Origin: Apostichopus japonicus
Taxonomy: Eukaryota; Echinodermata; Holothuroidea; Aspidochirotida; Stichopodidae
Direction: 5' to 3'
Assembly (NCBI RefSeq): GCF_037975245.1
Contig: NC_092574.1
Span: 2,513,001-2,577,000, forward strand
DNA: 64,000 bases
The position numbers and the translations under genes are program-made. The notes under the pieces are model-generated. The model saw nothing but the letters and a program-made list of their open reading frames with translations, was not told where the DNA came from and searched no databases. Numbering within the stretch: the stretch's first letter is position 1; every line of letters begins with the position of its first letter. Below, in pieces: positions 9,237 through 24,636 of this stretch.

Positions 9237-12200
9237 GGCGCTCTCAACTTCTCGTGCCACGTCTGGCACCTACAAGAAGTAACCGACATATTACTGGCGC
9301 AATCCCGACCGAACGTATTTTAACTCTCCTACAGACTTTTCTACACTGATCCCAGAAAGCATTAAGTGCCGTCAAAATGCCTCAGTTGCTCATAGGTACA
9401 TATCCATGACGTAACACTGTTCTCGTTGTGCATAAAACTGTTGTCAAAAGTAAGGCATATATACTGATAGGCCTAGACTAGGTATACGTTGCAGACTATG
9501 CATAGGCTAACTTCACAGACAGACATACATGCACGCAGACAACTTCAGATAATGTAAAATATCACTAACCGTAATCACGTTATGTTTACGATGTCTTGAA
9601 ATGTCGTCCTTTTCTTCTCTGCAACCCCGGGCCGTCATTGTAGTCGTTCGAACAACTAAATTAAGGCGAGGAACGACGTCAAGATATATCCAACGTCTAG
9701 ACCACACTGCTTGCAATGAAGAGAGAACTGCCCAGTACAGTACGTGTTGATATGGACGCCTACAAAATGACAACAAATATTTTCCATTGAAAATCCACTG
9801 TGTGTGACGGTATAGTAAACACTCGTATATAGATCAACGCACACGCGCGCACGGAGGTATTATGTACGTACAGCATGCAATGCAGACAAATATTTCGGAG
9901 CGCGCGCTTCTGATTTTGTGCTGAATATTCTTGTGAGCGCTCTTGTATAACTGTTTGCATGTGCGCACGGACAAGATAGACGTCAGATTATCACGCTGTA
10001 GCTACTAAACCTTTACTTGCATGTGTACAGCAGTAGACTACTGTGATGGTTGCATGCGGCAGTTTAATTGTGTGTGCACAATATGTCAGCATTGTACGGT
10101 GGCTTCATAAGGACATAGGAAAGAAAAACAGTGTCCCCAAATCTCACAATGTTGTCTTTTTATCTCAAAATATTGCCTCTTTTTTTTTCCCCTTTAAAAT
10201 TTGGACTTTAAAAGATCCATCGGGAGCTTTCTATTTTATAGCTGTTGTAAGTGTCATATACCAGAAGTAATCGTTCCATTATCTTACACACTATAAGTCC
10301 GTCACGTTTTGGGTCCGCTAAAGTATAGCTAGAAGTTGTCAACTGACATATCAGACCCCCCCCCCCATTCCCCCGTTGATATCTGAGGGCTTGGCCTGTC
10401 AGGGTGCATGCGCATTTCTATATCATGACGCAGTTTAGACTTTGGGCTAGAAGAGGAGCAAGTTAAGCACACTGAACCGTCTGCTCGCACGGAGAAACAT
10501 ATCCAGATTTAAACACAGAATTTATGAAATGCTCTGTGTCACCTCCAATCCTCCTTATTTGCACATCATCTCTACTTTGATTTATGTGCTTCCACATCAA
10601 GGCATTCAAAACGATCGTGGTGACTGGAAATATGCCAAAACAAGCACTGCGTTAAGTCATTTTACGTCTTGTGTGTGTATGTGTGTGTGCTTTTAATTTA
10701 CTTGTCTTTTCGTGTGTTTTTTGGTTGTTTTTTTCGTGTTTTTGTTTTTTTGTTTTTCGTGTTTCTTCTTTCACGGTTAAACTTTTGTGCGAATGTACAA
10801 TACTCCAATTGGGGCACGGTACGCATTCATATCACATTGTTTTGGAACAATCTGGAACTGGAAGTATTATTTCGACCCAAGAATCACCAGGCTGGCGTGG
10901 TGGCCTGAACGGTTGGAAGACAGCACTGCGCGTCGGTGTTTGTTGTCAGGCTGTGTGAATCGCGCCGATCGGATGACAGACACTGCTTTGTTTATAACGG
11001 CATCGCCAAGGTGGAATTTTTACACGGGCCTAGGATCCCAATTCCGTATCCTCCCTTAGTTCGCAAAAGCATCCGGGAGATTACGTTTAGAGTCCGGCCT
11101 TCGGGCCAGAAGTGGGCTAGCTGACTTGCAATGGAGGGCTCACGTCGATTCGGACTGGGTTGATGTTCAACGTTCAGTGAAACCATGGCCTCGATGAGGC
11201 GTAATCTCTTGTTAATTTTAGCTTTCTGTCTTCAATTTTATAATACAATAATTCAAATTAATTATTGACATTTTGCATTCATCTTTTTCTCGCTAAGTAA
11301 TCACAATTTATTTAAGATTAAATTGATGCTCATGTCTGCCTAGGTTCGATTCCACGCCGAAGCACTATTTTATATAATTTTTTTTTTTTTTTTTTTTGGG
11401 GGGGGGGGGTTGTTGTTAATATCTGCATGTACATGCATGGTGTTTTAAATTTGTTTTGCTTTGTTTGTTTGTCTGTCTGTTTTTTTTTAGGGGGGGGTGG
11501 GGGTTGTTTCTATTTGGTATATTGTTTCGCGTAAACGAAGTAGGTCATTGCAATATTTTGCACAACTTGTACTTAGAAACCAATCGGAACTTAAGACCTG
11601 AGTAGTAAATTTGATTTCTGTCTCGCTCGTCGCCTTTCACTGGAAATTTTAATGAAAGTATACATAAGGACGAAAATTGTACCTGCAAAAAGAAATGCTT
11701 CTTTTGTACAGTGTAAGGCCACCGCGACATCTTTTCTGACAATCTTGATAATATTTGTTCTTCGGGAATGTTGTGTCATTACTTAGCCTTTATATTATAA
11801 ACCGTTAAGTGTGGAAACAGCTATGCTCCTGTTAGAACAACTTCACATTTCTTAAATGCTGATTTACTGAGGCAGGCGTTTGAAAGACAGTGTGATACAA
11901 ACAGGTACGGTAACGTTATAAACAATGCCACGAGCTCTCCGTGCATTAACAACGATCGAAACGTGCGGTATTCATGACGGTACACAAAGCAGATAATGCG
12001 AATACAGCAGACTTAGCCGAGAATTAAACCTAGTAGCGCGGAGGATTTAATTATGACATACTAGGACTTTCTACCGGTAAACTTTACTCATTGTCGAATA
12101 AATCTATCTAATTTCTACCTTATCTAGCTTTTACTCTGTATTTAACGTATTATGACCAAAGCAAATATGAAATTCACGACAATTCCATGGGACTTGTATA

Positions 12201-12317
12201 TTCATTTAAAATAGCTCCGTTTTGAATCTAAAATCTAACGCTCCATTGCTATGGTAACATCGTGAATAATAGCCCTGCCGCTAATGGATAGATGACATGT
12301 AGAAGATGGCCATCGAT
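9237..12317. repeat. Unit 4 (L, 3081 bp)
   Basis: C-tract 11 (10356-10366), poly-T 20 (11378-11397), poly-G 12 (11398-11409). C allele at the offset-870 site. Confidence 0.97.
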
Positions 12318-15300
12318 GGCGCTCTCAACTTCTCGTGCCACGTCTGGCACCTACAAGAAGTAACCGACATATTACTGGCGCAATCCCGACCGAACGTATT
12401 TTAACTCTCCTACAGACTTTTCTACACTGATCCCAGAAAGCATTAAGTGCCGTCAAAATGCCTCAGTTGCTCATAGGTACATATCCATGACGTAACACTG
12501 TTCTCGTTGTGCATAAAACTGTTGTCAAAAGTAAGGCATATATACTGATAGGCCTAGACTAGGTATACGTTGCAGACTATGCATAGGCTAACTTCACAGA
12601 CAGACATACATGCACGCAGACAACTTCAGATAATGTAAAATATCACTAACCGTAATCACGTTATGTTTACGATGTCTTGAAATGTCGTCCTTTTCTTCTC
12701 TGCAACCCCGGGCCGTCATTGTAGTCGTTCGAACAACTAAATTAAGGCGAGGAACGACGTCAAGATATATCCAACGTCTAGACCACACTGCTTGCAATGA
12801 AGAGAGAACTGCCCAGTACAGTACGTGTTGATATGGACGCCTACAAAATGACAACAAATATTTTCCATTGAAAATCCACTGTGTGTGACGGTATAGTAAA
12901 CACTCGTATATAGATCAACGCACACGCGCGCACGGAGGTATTATGTACGTACAGCATGCAATGCAGACAAATATTTCGGAGCGCGCGCTTCTGATTTTGT
13001 GCTGAATATTCTTGTGAGCGCTCTTGTATAACTGTTTGCATGTGCGCACGGACAAGATAGACGTCAGATTATCACGCTGTAGCTACTAAACCTTTACTTG
13101 CATGTGTACAGCAGTAGACTACTGTGATGGTTGCATGCGGCAGTTTAATTGTGTGTGCACAATATGTCAGCATTGTACGGTGGCTTCATAAGGACATAGG
13201 AAAGAAAAACAGTGTCCCCAAATCTCACAATGTTGTCTTTTTATCTCAAAATATTGCCTCTTTTTTTTTCCCCTTTAAAATTTGGACTTTAAAAGATCCA
13301 TCGGGAGCTTTCTATTTTATAGCTGTTGTAAGTGTCATATACCAGAAGTAATCGTTCCATTATCTTACACACTATAAGTCCGTCACGTTTTGGGTCCGCT
13401 AAAGTATAGCTAGAAGTTGTCAACTGACATATCAGACCCCCCCCCCCCCCATTCCCCCGTTGATATCTGAGGGCTTGGCCTGTCAGGGTGCATGCGCATT
13501 TCTATATCATGACGCAGTTTAGACTTTGGGCTAGAAGAGGAGCAAGTTAAGCACACTGAACCGTCTGCTCGCACGGAGAAACATATCCAGATTTAAACAC
13601 AGAATTTATGAAATGCTCTGTGTCACCTCCAATCCTCCTTATTTGCACATCATCTCTACTTTGATTTATGTGCTTCCACATCAAGGCATTCAAAACGATC
13701 GTGGTGACTGGAAATATGCCAAAACAAGCACTGCGTTAAGTCATTTTACGTCTTGTGTGTGTATGTGTGTGTGCTTTTAATTTACTTGTCTTTTCGTGTG
13801 TTTTTTGGTTGTTTTTTTCGTGTTTTTGTTTTTTTGTTTTTCGTGTTTCTTCTTTCACGGTTAAACTTTTGTGCGAATGTACAATACTCCAATTGGGGCA
13901 CGGTACGCATTCATATCACATTGTTTTGGAACAATCTGGAACTGGAAGTATTATTTCGACCCAAGAATCACCAGGCTGGCGTGGTGGCCTGAACGGTTGG
14001 AAGACAGCACTGCGCGTCGGTGTTTGTTGTCAGGCTGTGTGAATCGCGCCGATCGGATGACAGACACTGCTTTGTTTATAACGGCATCGCCAAGGTGGAA
14101 TTTTTACACGGGCCTAGGATCCCAATTCCGTATCCTCCCTTAGTTCGCAAAAGCATCCGGGAGATTACGTTTAGAGTCCGGCCTTCGGGCCAGAAGTGGG
14201 CTAGCTGACTTGCAATGGAGGGCTCACGTCGATTCGGACTGGGTTGATGTTCAACGTTCAGTGAAACCATGGCCTCGATGAGGCGTAATCTCTTGTTAAT
14301 TTTAGCTTTCTGTCTTCAATTTTATAATACAATAATTCAAATTAATTATTGACATTTTGCATTCATCTTTTTCTCGCTAAGTAATCACAATTTATTTAAG
14401 ATTAAATTGATGCTCATGTCTGCCTAGGTTCGATTCCACGCCGAAGCACTATTTTATATAATTTTTTTTTTTTTTTTTTTGGGGGGGGGGTTGTTGTTAA
14501 TATCTGCATGTACATGCATGGTGTTTTAAATTTGTTTTGCTTTGTTTGTTTGTCTGTCTGTTTTTTTTTTAGGGGGGGGTGGGGGTTGTTTCTATTTGGT
14601 ATATTGTTTCGCGTAAACGAAGTAGGTCATTGCAATATTTTGCACAACTTGTACTTAGAAACCAATCGGAACTTAAGACCTGAGTAGTAAATTTGATTTC
14701 TGTCTCGCTCGTCGCCTTTCACTGGAAATTTTAATGAAAGTATACATAAGGACGAAAATTGTACCTGCAAAAAGAAATGCTTCTTTTGTACAGTGTAAGG
14801 CCACCGCGACATCTTTTCTGACAATCTTGATAATATTTGTTCTTCGGGAATGTTGTGTCATTACTTAGCCTTTATATTATAAACCGTTAAGTGTGGAAAC
14901 AGCTATGCTCCTGTTAGAACAACTTCACATTTCTTAAATGCTGATTTACTGAGGCAGGCGTTTGAAAGACAGTGTGATACAAACAGGTACGGTAACGTTA
15001 TAAACAATGCCACGAGCTCTCCGTGCATTAACAACGATCGAAACGTGCGGTATTCATGACGGTACACAAAGCAGATAATGCGAATACAGCAGACTTAGCC
15101 GAGAATTAAACCTAGTAGCGCGGAGGATTTAATTATGACATACTAGGACTTTCTACCGGTAAACTTTACTCATTGTCGAATAAATCTATCTAATTTCTAC
15201 CTTATCTAGCTTTTACTCTGTATTTAACGTATTATGACCAAAGCAAATATGAAATTCACGACAATTCCATGGGACTTGTATATTCATTTAAAATAGCTCC

Positions 15301-15399
15301 GTTTTGAATCTAAAATCTAACGCTCCATTGCTATGGTAACATCGTGAATAATAGCCCTGCCGCTAATGGATAGATGACATGTAGAAGATGGCCATCGAT
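12318..15399. repeat. Unit 5 (L, 3082 bp)
   Basis: C-tract 14 (13437-13450), poly-T 19 (14462-14480), poly-G 10 (14481-14490). Last of the four consecutive units with the C allele at offset 870. Confidence 0.97.
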
Positions 15400-18300
15400 G
15401 GCGCTCTCAACTTCTCGTGCCACGTCTGGCACCTACAAGAAGTAACCGACATATTACTGGCGCAATCCCGACCGAACGTATTTTAACTCTCCTACAGACT
15501 TTTCTACACTGATCCCAGAAAGCATTAAGTGCCGTCAAAATGCCTCAGTTGCTCATAGGTACATATCCATGACGTAACACTGTTCTCGTTGTGCATAAAA
15601 CTGTTGTCAAAAGTAAGGCATATATACTGATAGGCCTAGACTAGGTATACGTTGCAGACTATGCATAGGCTAACTTCACAGACAGACATACATGCACGCA
15701 GACAACTTCAGATAATGTAAAATATCACTAACCGTAATCACGTTATGTTTACGATGTCTTGAAATGTCGTCCTTTTCTTCTCTGCAACCCCGGGCCGTCA
15801 TTGTAGTCGTTCGAACAACTAAATTAAGGCGAGGAACGACGTCAAGATATATCCAACGTCTAGACCACACTGCTTGCAATGAAGAGAGAACTGCCCAGTA
15901 CAGTACGTGTTGATATGGACGCCTACAAAATGACAACAAATATTTTCCATTGAAAATCCACTGTGTGTGACGGTATAGTAAACACTCGTATATAGATCAA
16001 CGCACACGCGCGCACGGAGGTATTATGTACGTACAGCATGCAATGCAGACAAATATTTCGGAGCGCGCGCTTCTGATTTTGTGCTGAATATTCTTGTGAG
16101 CGCTCTTGTATAACTGTTTGCATGTGCGCACGGACAAGATAGACGTCAGATTATCACGCTGTAGCTACTAAACCTTTACTTGCATGTGTACAGCAGTAGA
16201 CTACTGTGATGGTTGCATGCGGCAGTTTAATTGTGTGTGCACAATATGTCAGCATTGTACGGTGGCTTAATAAGGACATAGGAAAGAAAAACAGTGTCCC
16301 CAAATCTCACAATGTTGTCTTTTTATCTCAAAATATTGCCTCTTTTTTTTTCCCCTTTAAAATTTGGACTTTAAAAGATCCATCGGGAGCTTTCTATTTT
16401 ATAGCTGTTGTAAGTGTCATATACCAGAAGTAATCGTTCCATTATCTTACACACTATAAGTCCGTCACGTTTTGGGTCCGCTAAAGTATAGCTAGAAGTT
16501 GTCAACTGACATATCAGACCCCCCCCCCCATTCCCCCGTTGATATCTGAGGGCTTGGCCTGTCAGGGTGCATGCGCATTTCTATATCATGACGCAGTTTA
16601 GACTTTGGGCTAGAAGAGGAGCAAGTTAAGCACACTGAACCGTCTGCTCGCACGGAGAAACATATCCAGATTTAAACACAGAATTTATGAAATGCTCTGT
16701 GTCACCTCCAATCCTCCTTATTTGCACATCATCTCTACTTTGATTTATGTGCTTCCACATCAAGGCATTCAAAACGATCGTGGTGACTGGAAATATGCCA
16801 AAACAAGCACTGCGTTAAGTCATTTTACGTCTTGTGTGTGTATGTGTGTGTGCTTTTAATTTACTTGTCTTTTCGTGTGTTTTTTGGTTGTTTTTTTCGT
16901 GTTTTTGTTTTTTTGTTTTTCGTGTTTCTTCTTTCACGGTTAAACTTTTGTGCGAATGTACAATACTCCAATTGGGGCACGGTACGCATTCATATCACAT
17001 TGTTTTGGAACAATCTGGAACTGGAAGTATTATTTCGACCCAAGAATCACCAGGCTGGCGTGGTGGCCTGAACGGTTGGAAGACAGCACTGCGCGTCGGT
17101 GTTTGTTGTCAGGCTGTGTGAATCGCGCCGATCGGATGACAGACACTGCTTTGTTTATAACGGCATCGCCAAGGTGGAATTTTTACACGGGCCTAGGATC
17201 CCAATTCCGTATCCTCCCTTAGTTCGCAAAAGCATCCGGGAGATTACGTTTAGAGTCCGGCCTTCGGGCCAGAAGTGGGCTAGCTGACTTGCAATGGAGG
17301 GCTCACGTCGATTCGGACTGGGTTGATGTTCAACGTTCAGTGAAACCATGGCCTCGATGAGGCGTAATCTCTTGTTAATTTTAGCTTTCTGTCTTCAATT
17401 TTATAATACAATAATTCAAATTAATTATTGACATTTTGCATTCATCTTTTTCTCGCTAAGTAATCACAATTTATTTAAGATTAAATTGATGCTCATGTCT
17501 GCCTAGGTTCGATTCCACGCCGAAGCACTATTTTATATAATTTTTTTTTTTTTTTTTTTTGGGGGGGGGGGTTGTTGTTAATATCTGCATGTACATGCAT
17601 GGTGTTTTAAATTTGTTTTGCTTTGTTTGTTTGTCTGTCTGTTTTTTTTTTAGGGGGGGTGGGGGTTGTTTCTATTTGGTATATTGTTTCGCGTAAACGA
17701 AGTAGGTCATTGCAATATTTTGCACAACTTGTACTTAGAAACCAATCGGAACTTAAGACCTGAGTAGTAAATTTGATTTCTGTCTCGCTCGTCGCCTTTC
17801 ACTGGAAATTTTAATGAAAGTATACATAAGGACGAAAATTGTACCTGCAAAAAGAAATGCTTCTTTTGTACACTGTAAGGCCACCGCGACATCTTTTCTG
17901 ACAATCTTGATAATATTTGTTCTTCGGGAATGTTGTGTCATTACTTAGCCTTTATATTATAAACCGTTAAGTGTGGAAACAGCTATGCTCCTGTTAGAAC
18001 AACTTCACATTTCTTAAATGCTGATTTACTGAGGCAGGCGTTTGAAAGACAGTGTGATACAAACAGGTACGGTAACGTTATAAACAATGCCACGAGCTCT
18101 CCGTGCATTAACAACGATCGAAACGTGCGGTATTCATGACGGTACACAAAGCAGATAATGCGAATACAGCAGACTTAGCCGAGAATTAAACCTAGTAGCG
18201 CGGAGGATTTAATTATGACATACTAGGACTTTCTACCGGTAAACTTTACTCATTGTCGAATAAATCTATCTAATTTCTACCTTATCTAGCTTTTACTCTG

Positions 18301-18479
18301 TATTTAACGTATTATGACCAAAGCAAATATGAAATTCACGACAATTCCATGGGACTTGTATATTCATTTAAAATAGCTCCGTTTTGAATCTAAAATCTAA
18401 CGCTCCATTGCTATGGTAACATCGTGAATAATAGCCCTGCCGCTAATGGATAGATGACATGTAGAAGATGGCCATCGAT
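15400..18479. repeat. Unit 6 (L, 3080 bp, one private substitution)
   Basis: C-tract 11 (16519-16529), poly-T 20 (17541-17560), poly-G 11 (17561-17571). Returns to the A allele at offset 870. Carries a private G-to-C change at 17873, the only internal base substitution I see that is unique to one L copy. Confidence 0.97.
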
Positions 18480-21400
18480 GGCGCTCTCAACTTCTCGTGC
18501 CACGTCTGGCACCTACAAGAAGTAACCGACATATTACTGGCGCAATCCCGACCGAACGTATTTTAACTCTCCTACAGACTTTTCTACACTGATCCCAGAA
18601 AGCATTAAGTGCCGTCAAAATGCCTCAGTTGCTCATAGGTACATATCCATGACGTAACACTGTTCTCGTTGTGCATAAAACTGTTGTCAAAAGTAAGGCA
18701 TATATACTGATAGGCCTAGACTAGGTATACGTTGCAGACTATGCATAGGCTAACTTCACAGACAGACATACATGCACGCAGACAACTTCAGATAATGTAA
18801 AATATCACTAACCGTAATCACGTTATGTTTACGATGTCTTGAAATGTCGTCCTTTTCTTCTCTGCAACCCCGGGCCGTCATTGTAGTCGTTCGAACAACT
18901 AAATTAAGGCGAGGAACGACGTCAAGATATATCCAACGTCTAGACCACACTGCTTGCAATGAAGAGAGAACTGCCCAGTACAGTACGTGTTGATATGGAC
19001 GCCTACAAAATGACAACAAATATTTTCCATTGAAAATCCACTGTGTGTGACGGTATAGTAAACACTCGTATATAGATCAACGCACACGCGCGCACGGAGG
19101 TATTATGTACGTACAGCATGCAATGCAGACAAATATTTCGGAGCGCGCGCTTCTGATTTTGTGCTGAATATTCTTGTGAGCGCTCTTGTATAACTGTTTG
19201 CATGTGCGCACGGACAAGATAGACGTCAGATTATCACGCTGTAGCTACTAAACCTTTACTTGCATGTGTACAGCAGTAGACTACTGTGATGGTTGCATGC
19301 GGCAGTTTAATTGTGTGTGCACAATATGTCAGCATTGTACGGTGGCTTAATAAGGACATAGGAAAGAAAAACAGTGTCCCCAAATCTCACAATGTTGTCT
19401 TTTTATCTCAAAATATTGCCTCTTTTTTTTTCCCCTTTAAAATTTGGACTTTAAAAGATCCATCGGGAGCTTTCTATTTTATAGCTGTTGTAAGTGTCAT
19501 ATACCAGAAGTAATCGTTCCATTATCTTACACACTATAAGTCCGTCACGTTTTGGGTCCGCTAAAGTATAGCTAGAAGTTGTCAACTGACATATCAGACC
19601 CCCCCCCCCCCCATTCCCCCGTTGATATCTGAGGGCTTGGCCTGTCAGGGTGCATGCGCATTTCTATATCATGACGCAGTTTAGACTTTGGGCTAGAAGA
19701 GGAGCAAGTTAAGCACACTGAACCGTCTGCTCGCACGGAGAAACATATCCAGATTTAAACACAGAATTTATGAAATGCTCTGTGTCACCTCCAATCCTCC
19801 TTATTTGCACATCATCTCTACTTTGATTTATGTGCTTCCACATCAAGGCATTCAAAACGATCGTGGTGACTGGAAATATGCCAAAACAAGCACTGCGTTA
19901 AGTCATTTTACGTCTTGTGTGTGTATGTGTGTGTGCTTTTAATTTACTTGTCTTTTCGTGTGTTTTTTGGTTGTTTTTTTCGTGTTTTTGTTTTTTTGTT
20001 TTTCGTGTTTCTTCTTTCACGGTTAAACTTTTGTGCGAATGTACAATACTCCAATTGGGGCACGGTACGCATTCATATCACATTGTTTTGGAACAATCTG
20101 GAACTGGAAGTATTATTTCGACCCAAGAATCACCAGGCTGGCGTGGTGGCCTGAACGGTTGGAAGACAGCACTGCGCGTCGGTGTTTGTTGTCAGGCTGT
20201 GTGAATCGCGCCGATCGGATGACAGACACTGCTTTGTTTATAACGGCATCGCCAAGGTGGAATTTTTACACGGGCCTAGGATCCCAATTCCGTATCCTCC
20301 CTTAGTTCGCAAAAGCATCCGGGAGATTACGTTTAGAGTCCGGCCTTCGGGCCAGAAGTGGGCTAGCTGACTTGCAATGGAGGGCTCACGTCGATTCGGA
20401 CTGGGTTGATGTTCAACGTTCAGTGAAACCATGGCCTCGATGAGGCGTAATCTCTTGTTAATTTTAGCTTTCTGTCTTCAATTTTATAATACAATAATTC
20501 AAATTAATTATTGACATTTTGCATTCATCTTTTTCTCGCTAAGTAATCACAATTTATTTAAGATTAAATTGATGCTCATGTCTGCCTAGGTTCGATTCCA
20601 CGCCGAAGCACTATTTTATATAATTTTTTTTTTTTTTTTGGGGGGGGGGGGTTGTTGTTAATATCTGCATGTACATGCATGGTGTTTTAAATTTGTTTTG
20701 CTTTGTTTGTTTGTCTGTCTGTTTTTTTTTTAGGGGGGGTGGGGGTTGTTTCTATTTGGTATATTGTTTCGCGTAAACGAAGTAGGTCATTGCAATATTT
20801 TGCACAACTTGTACTTAGAAACCAATCGGAACTTAAGACCTGAGTAGTAAATTTGATTTCTGTCTCGCTCGTCGCCTTTCACTGGAAATTTTAATGAAAG
20901 TATACATAAGGACGAAAATTGTACCTGCAAAAAGAAATGCTTCTTTTGTACAGTGTAAGGCCACCGCGACATCTTTTCTGACAATCTTGATAATATTTGT
21001 TCTTCGGGAATGTTGTGTCATTACTTAGCCTTTATATTATAAACCGTTAAGTGTGGAAACAGCTATGCTCCTGTTAGAACAACTTCACATTTCTTAAATG
21101 CTGATTTACTGAGGCAGGCGTTTGAAAGACAGTGTGATACAAACAGGTACGGTAACGTTATAAACAATGCCACGAGCTCTCCGTGCATTAACAACGATCG
21201 AAACGTGCGGTATTCATGACGGTACACAAAGCAGATAATGCGAATACAGCAGACTTAGCCGAGAATTAAACCTAGTAGCGCGGAGGATTTAATTATGACA
21301 TACTAGGACTTTCTACCGGTAAACTTTACTCATTGTCGAATAAATCTATCTAATTTCTACCTTATCTAGCTTTTACTCTGTATTTAACGTATTATGACCA

Positions 21401-21559
21401 AAGCAAATATGAAATTCACGACAATTCCATGGGACTTGTATATTCATTTAAAATAGCTCCGTTTTGAATCTAAAATCTAACGCTCCATTGCTATGGTAAC
21501 ATCGTGAATAATAGCCCTGCCGCTAATGGATAGATGACATGTAGAAGATGGCCATCGAT
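18480..21559. repeat. Unit 7 (L, 3080 bp)
   Basis: C-tract 14 (19599-19612), poly-T 16 (20624-20639), poly-G 12 (20640-20651). A allele at offset 870. Confidence 0.97.
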
Positions 21560-24500
21560 GGCGCTCTCAACTTCTCGTGCCACGTCTGGCACCTACAAGA
21601 AGTAACCGACATATTACTGGCGCAATCCCGACCGAACGTATTTTAACTCTCCTACAGACTTTTCTACACTGATCCCAGAAAGCATTAAGTGCCGTCAAAA
21701 TGCCTCAGTTGCTCATAGGTACATATCCATGACGTAACACTGTTCTCGTTGTGCATAAAACTGTTGTCAAAAGTAAGGCATATATACTGATAGGCCTAGA
21801 CTAGGTATACGTTGCAGACTATGCATAGGCTAACTTCACAGACAGACATACATGCACGCAGACAACTTCAGATAATGTAAAATATCACTAACCGTAATCA
21901 CGTTATGTTTACGATGTCTTGAAATGTCGTCCTTTTCTTCTCTGCAACCCCGGGCCGTCATTGTAGTCGTTCGAACAACTAAATTAAGGCGAGGAACGAC
22001 GTCAAGATATATCCAACGTCTAGACCACACTGCTTGCAATGAAGAGAGAACTGCCCAGTACAGTACGTGTTGATATGGACGCCTACAAAATGACAACAAA
22101 TATTTTCCATTGAAAATCCACTGTGTGTGACGGTATAGTAAACACTCGTATATAGATCAACGCACACGCGCGCACGGAGGTATTATGTACGTACAGCATG
22201 CAATGCAGACAAATATTTCGGAGCGCGCGCTTCTGATTTTGTGCTGAATATTCTTGTGAGCGCTCTTGTATAACTGTTTGCATGTGCGCACGGACAAGAT
22301 AGACGTCAGATTATCACGCTGTAGCTACTAAACCTTTACTTGCATGTGTACAGCAGTAGACTACTGTGATGGTTGCATGCGGCAGTTTAATTGTGTGTGC
22401 ACAATATGTCAGCATTGTACGGTGGCTTAATAAGGACATAGGAAAGAAAAACAGTGTCCCCAAATCTCACAATGTTGTCTTTTTATCTCAAAATATTGCC
22501 TCTTTTTTTTTCCCCTTTAAAATTTGGACTTTAAAAGATCCATCGGGAGCTTTCTATTTTATAGCTGTTGTAAGTGTCATATACCAGAAGTAATCGTTCC
22601 ATTATCTTACACACTATAAGTCCGTCACGTTTTGGGTCCGCTAAAGTATAGCTAGAAGTTGTCAACTGACATATCAGACCCCCCCCCCCCCATTCCCCCG
22701 TTGATATCTGAGGGCTTGGCCTGTCAGGGTGCATGCGCATTTCTATATCATGACGCAGTTTAGACTTTGGGCTAGAAGAGGAGCAAGTTAAGCACACTGA
22801 ACCGTCTGCTCGCACGGAGAAACATATCCAGATTTAAACACAGAATTTATGAAATGCTCTGTGTCACCTCCAATCCTCCTTATTTGCACATCATCTCTAC
22901 TTTGATTTATGTGCTTCCACATCAAGGCATTCAAAACGATCGTGGTGACTGGAAATATGCCAAAACAAGCACTGCGTTAAGTCATTTTACGTCTTGTGTG
23001 TGTATGTGTGTGTGCTTTTAATTTACTTGTCTTTTCGTGTGTTTTTTGGTTGTTTTTTTCGTGTTTTTGTTTTTTTGTTTTTCGTGTTTCTTCTTTCACG
23101 GTTAAACTTTTGTGCGAATGTACAATACTCCAATTGGGGCACGGTACGCATTCATATCACATTGTTTTGGAACAATCTGGAACTGGAAGTATTATTTCGA
23201 CCCAAGAATCACCAGGCTGGCGTGGTGGCCTGAACGGTTGGAAGACAGCACTGCGCGTCGGTGTTTGTTGTCAGGCTGTGTGAATCGCGCCGATCGGATG
23301 ACAGACACTGCTTTGTTTATAACGGCATCGCCAAGGTGGAATTTTTACACGGGCCTAGGATCCCAATTCCGTATCCTCCCTTAGTTCGCAAAAGCATCCG
23401 GGAGATTACGTTTAGAGTCCGGCCTTCGGGCCAGAAGTGGGCTAGCTGACTTGCAATGGAGGGCTCACGTCGATTCGGACTGGGTTGATGTTCAACGTTC
23501 AGTGAAACCATGGCCTCGATGAGGCGTAATCTCTTGTTAATTTTAGCTTTCTGTCTTCAATTTTATAATACAATAATTCAAATTAATTATTGACATTTTG
23601 CATTCATCTTTTTCTCGCTAAGTAATCACAATTTATTTAAGATTAAATTGATGCTCATGTCTGCCTAGGTTCGATTCCACGCCGAAGCACTATTTTATAT
23701 AATTTTTTTTTTTTTTTGGGGGGGGGGGTTGTTGTTAATATCTGCATGTACATGCATGGTGTTTTAAATTTGTTTTGCTTTGTTTGTTTGTCTGTCTGTT
23801 TTTTTTTTAGGGGGGGTGGGGGTTGTTTCTATTTGGTATATTGTTTCGCGTAAACGAAGTAGGTCATTGCAATATTTTGCACAACTTGTACTTAGAAACC
23901 AATCGGAACTTAAGACCTGAGTAGTAAATTTGATTTCTGTCTCGCTCGTCGCCTTTCACTGGAAATTTTAATGAAAGTATACATAAGGACGAAAATTGTA
24001 CCTGCAAAAAGAAATGCTTCTTTTGTACAGTGTAAGGCCACCGCGACATCTTTTCTGACAATCTTGATAATATTTGTTCTTCGGGAATGTTGTGTCATTA
24101 CTTAGCCTTTATATTATAAACCGTTAAGTGTGGAAACAGCTATGCTCCTGTTAGAACAACTTCACATTTCTTAAATGCTGATTTACTGAGGCAGGCGTTT
24201 GAAAGACAGTGTGATACAAACAGGTACGGTAACGTTATAAACAATGCCACGAGCTCTCCGTGCATTAACAACGATCGAAACGTGCGGTATTCATGACGGT
24301 ACACAAAGCAGATAATGCGAATACAGCAGACTTAGCCGAGAATTAAACCTAGTAGCGCGGAGGATTTAATTATGACATACTAGGACTTTCTACCGGTAAA
24401 CTTTACTCATTGTCGAATAAATCTATCTAATTTCTACCTTATCTAGCTTTTACTCTGTATTTAACGTATTATGACCAAAGCAAATATGAAATTCACGACA

Positions 24501-24636
24501 ATTCCATGGGACTTGTATATTCATTTAAAATAGCTCCGTTTTGAATCTAAAATCTAACGCTCCATTGCTATGGTAACATCGTGAATAATAGCCCTGCCGC
24601 TAATGGATAGATGACATGTAGAAGATGGCCATCGAT
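21560..24636. repeat. Unit 8 (L, 3077 bp)
   Basis: C-tract 13 (22679-22691), poly-T 15 (23703-23717), poly-G 11 (23718-23728). A allele at offset 870. Confidence 0.97.
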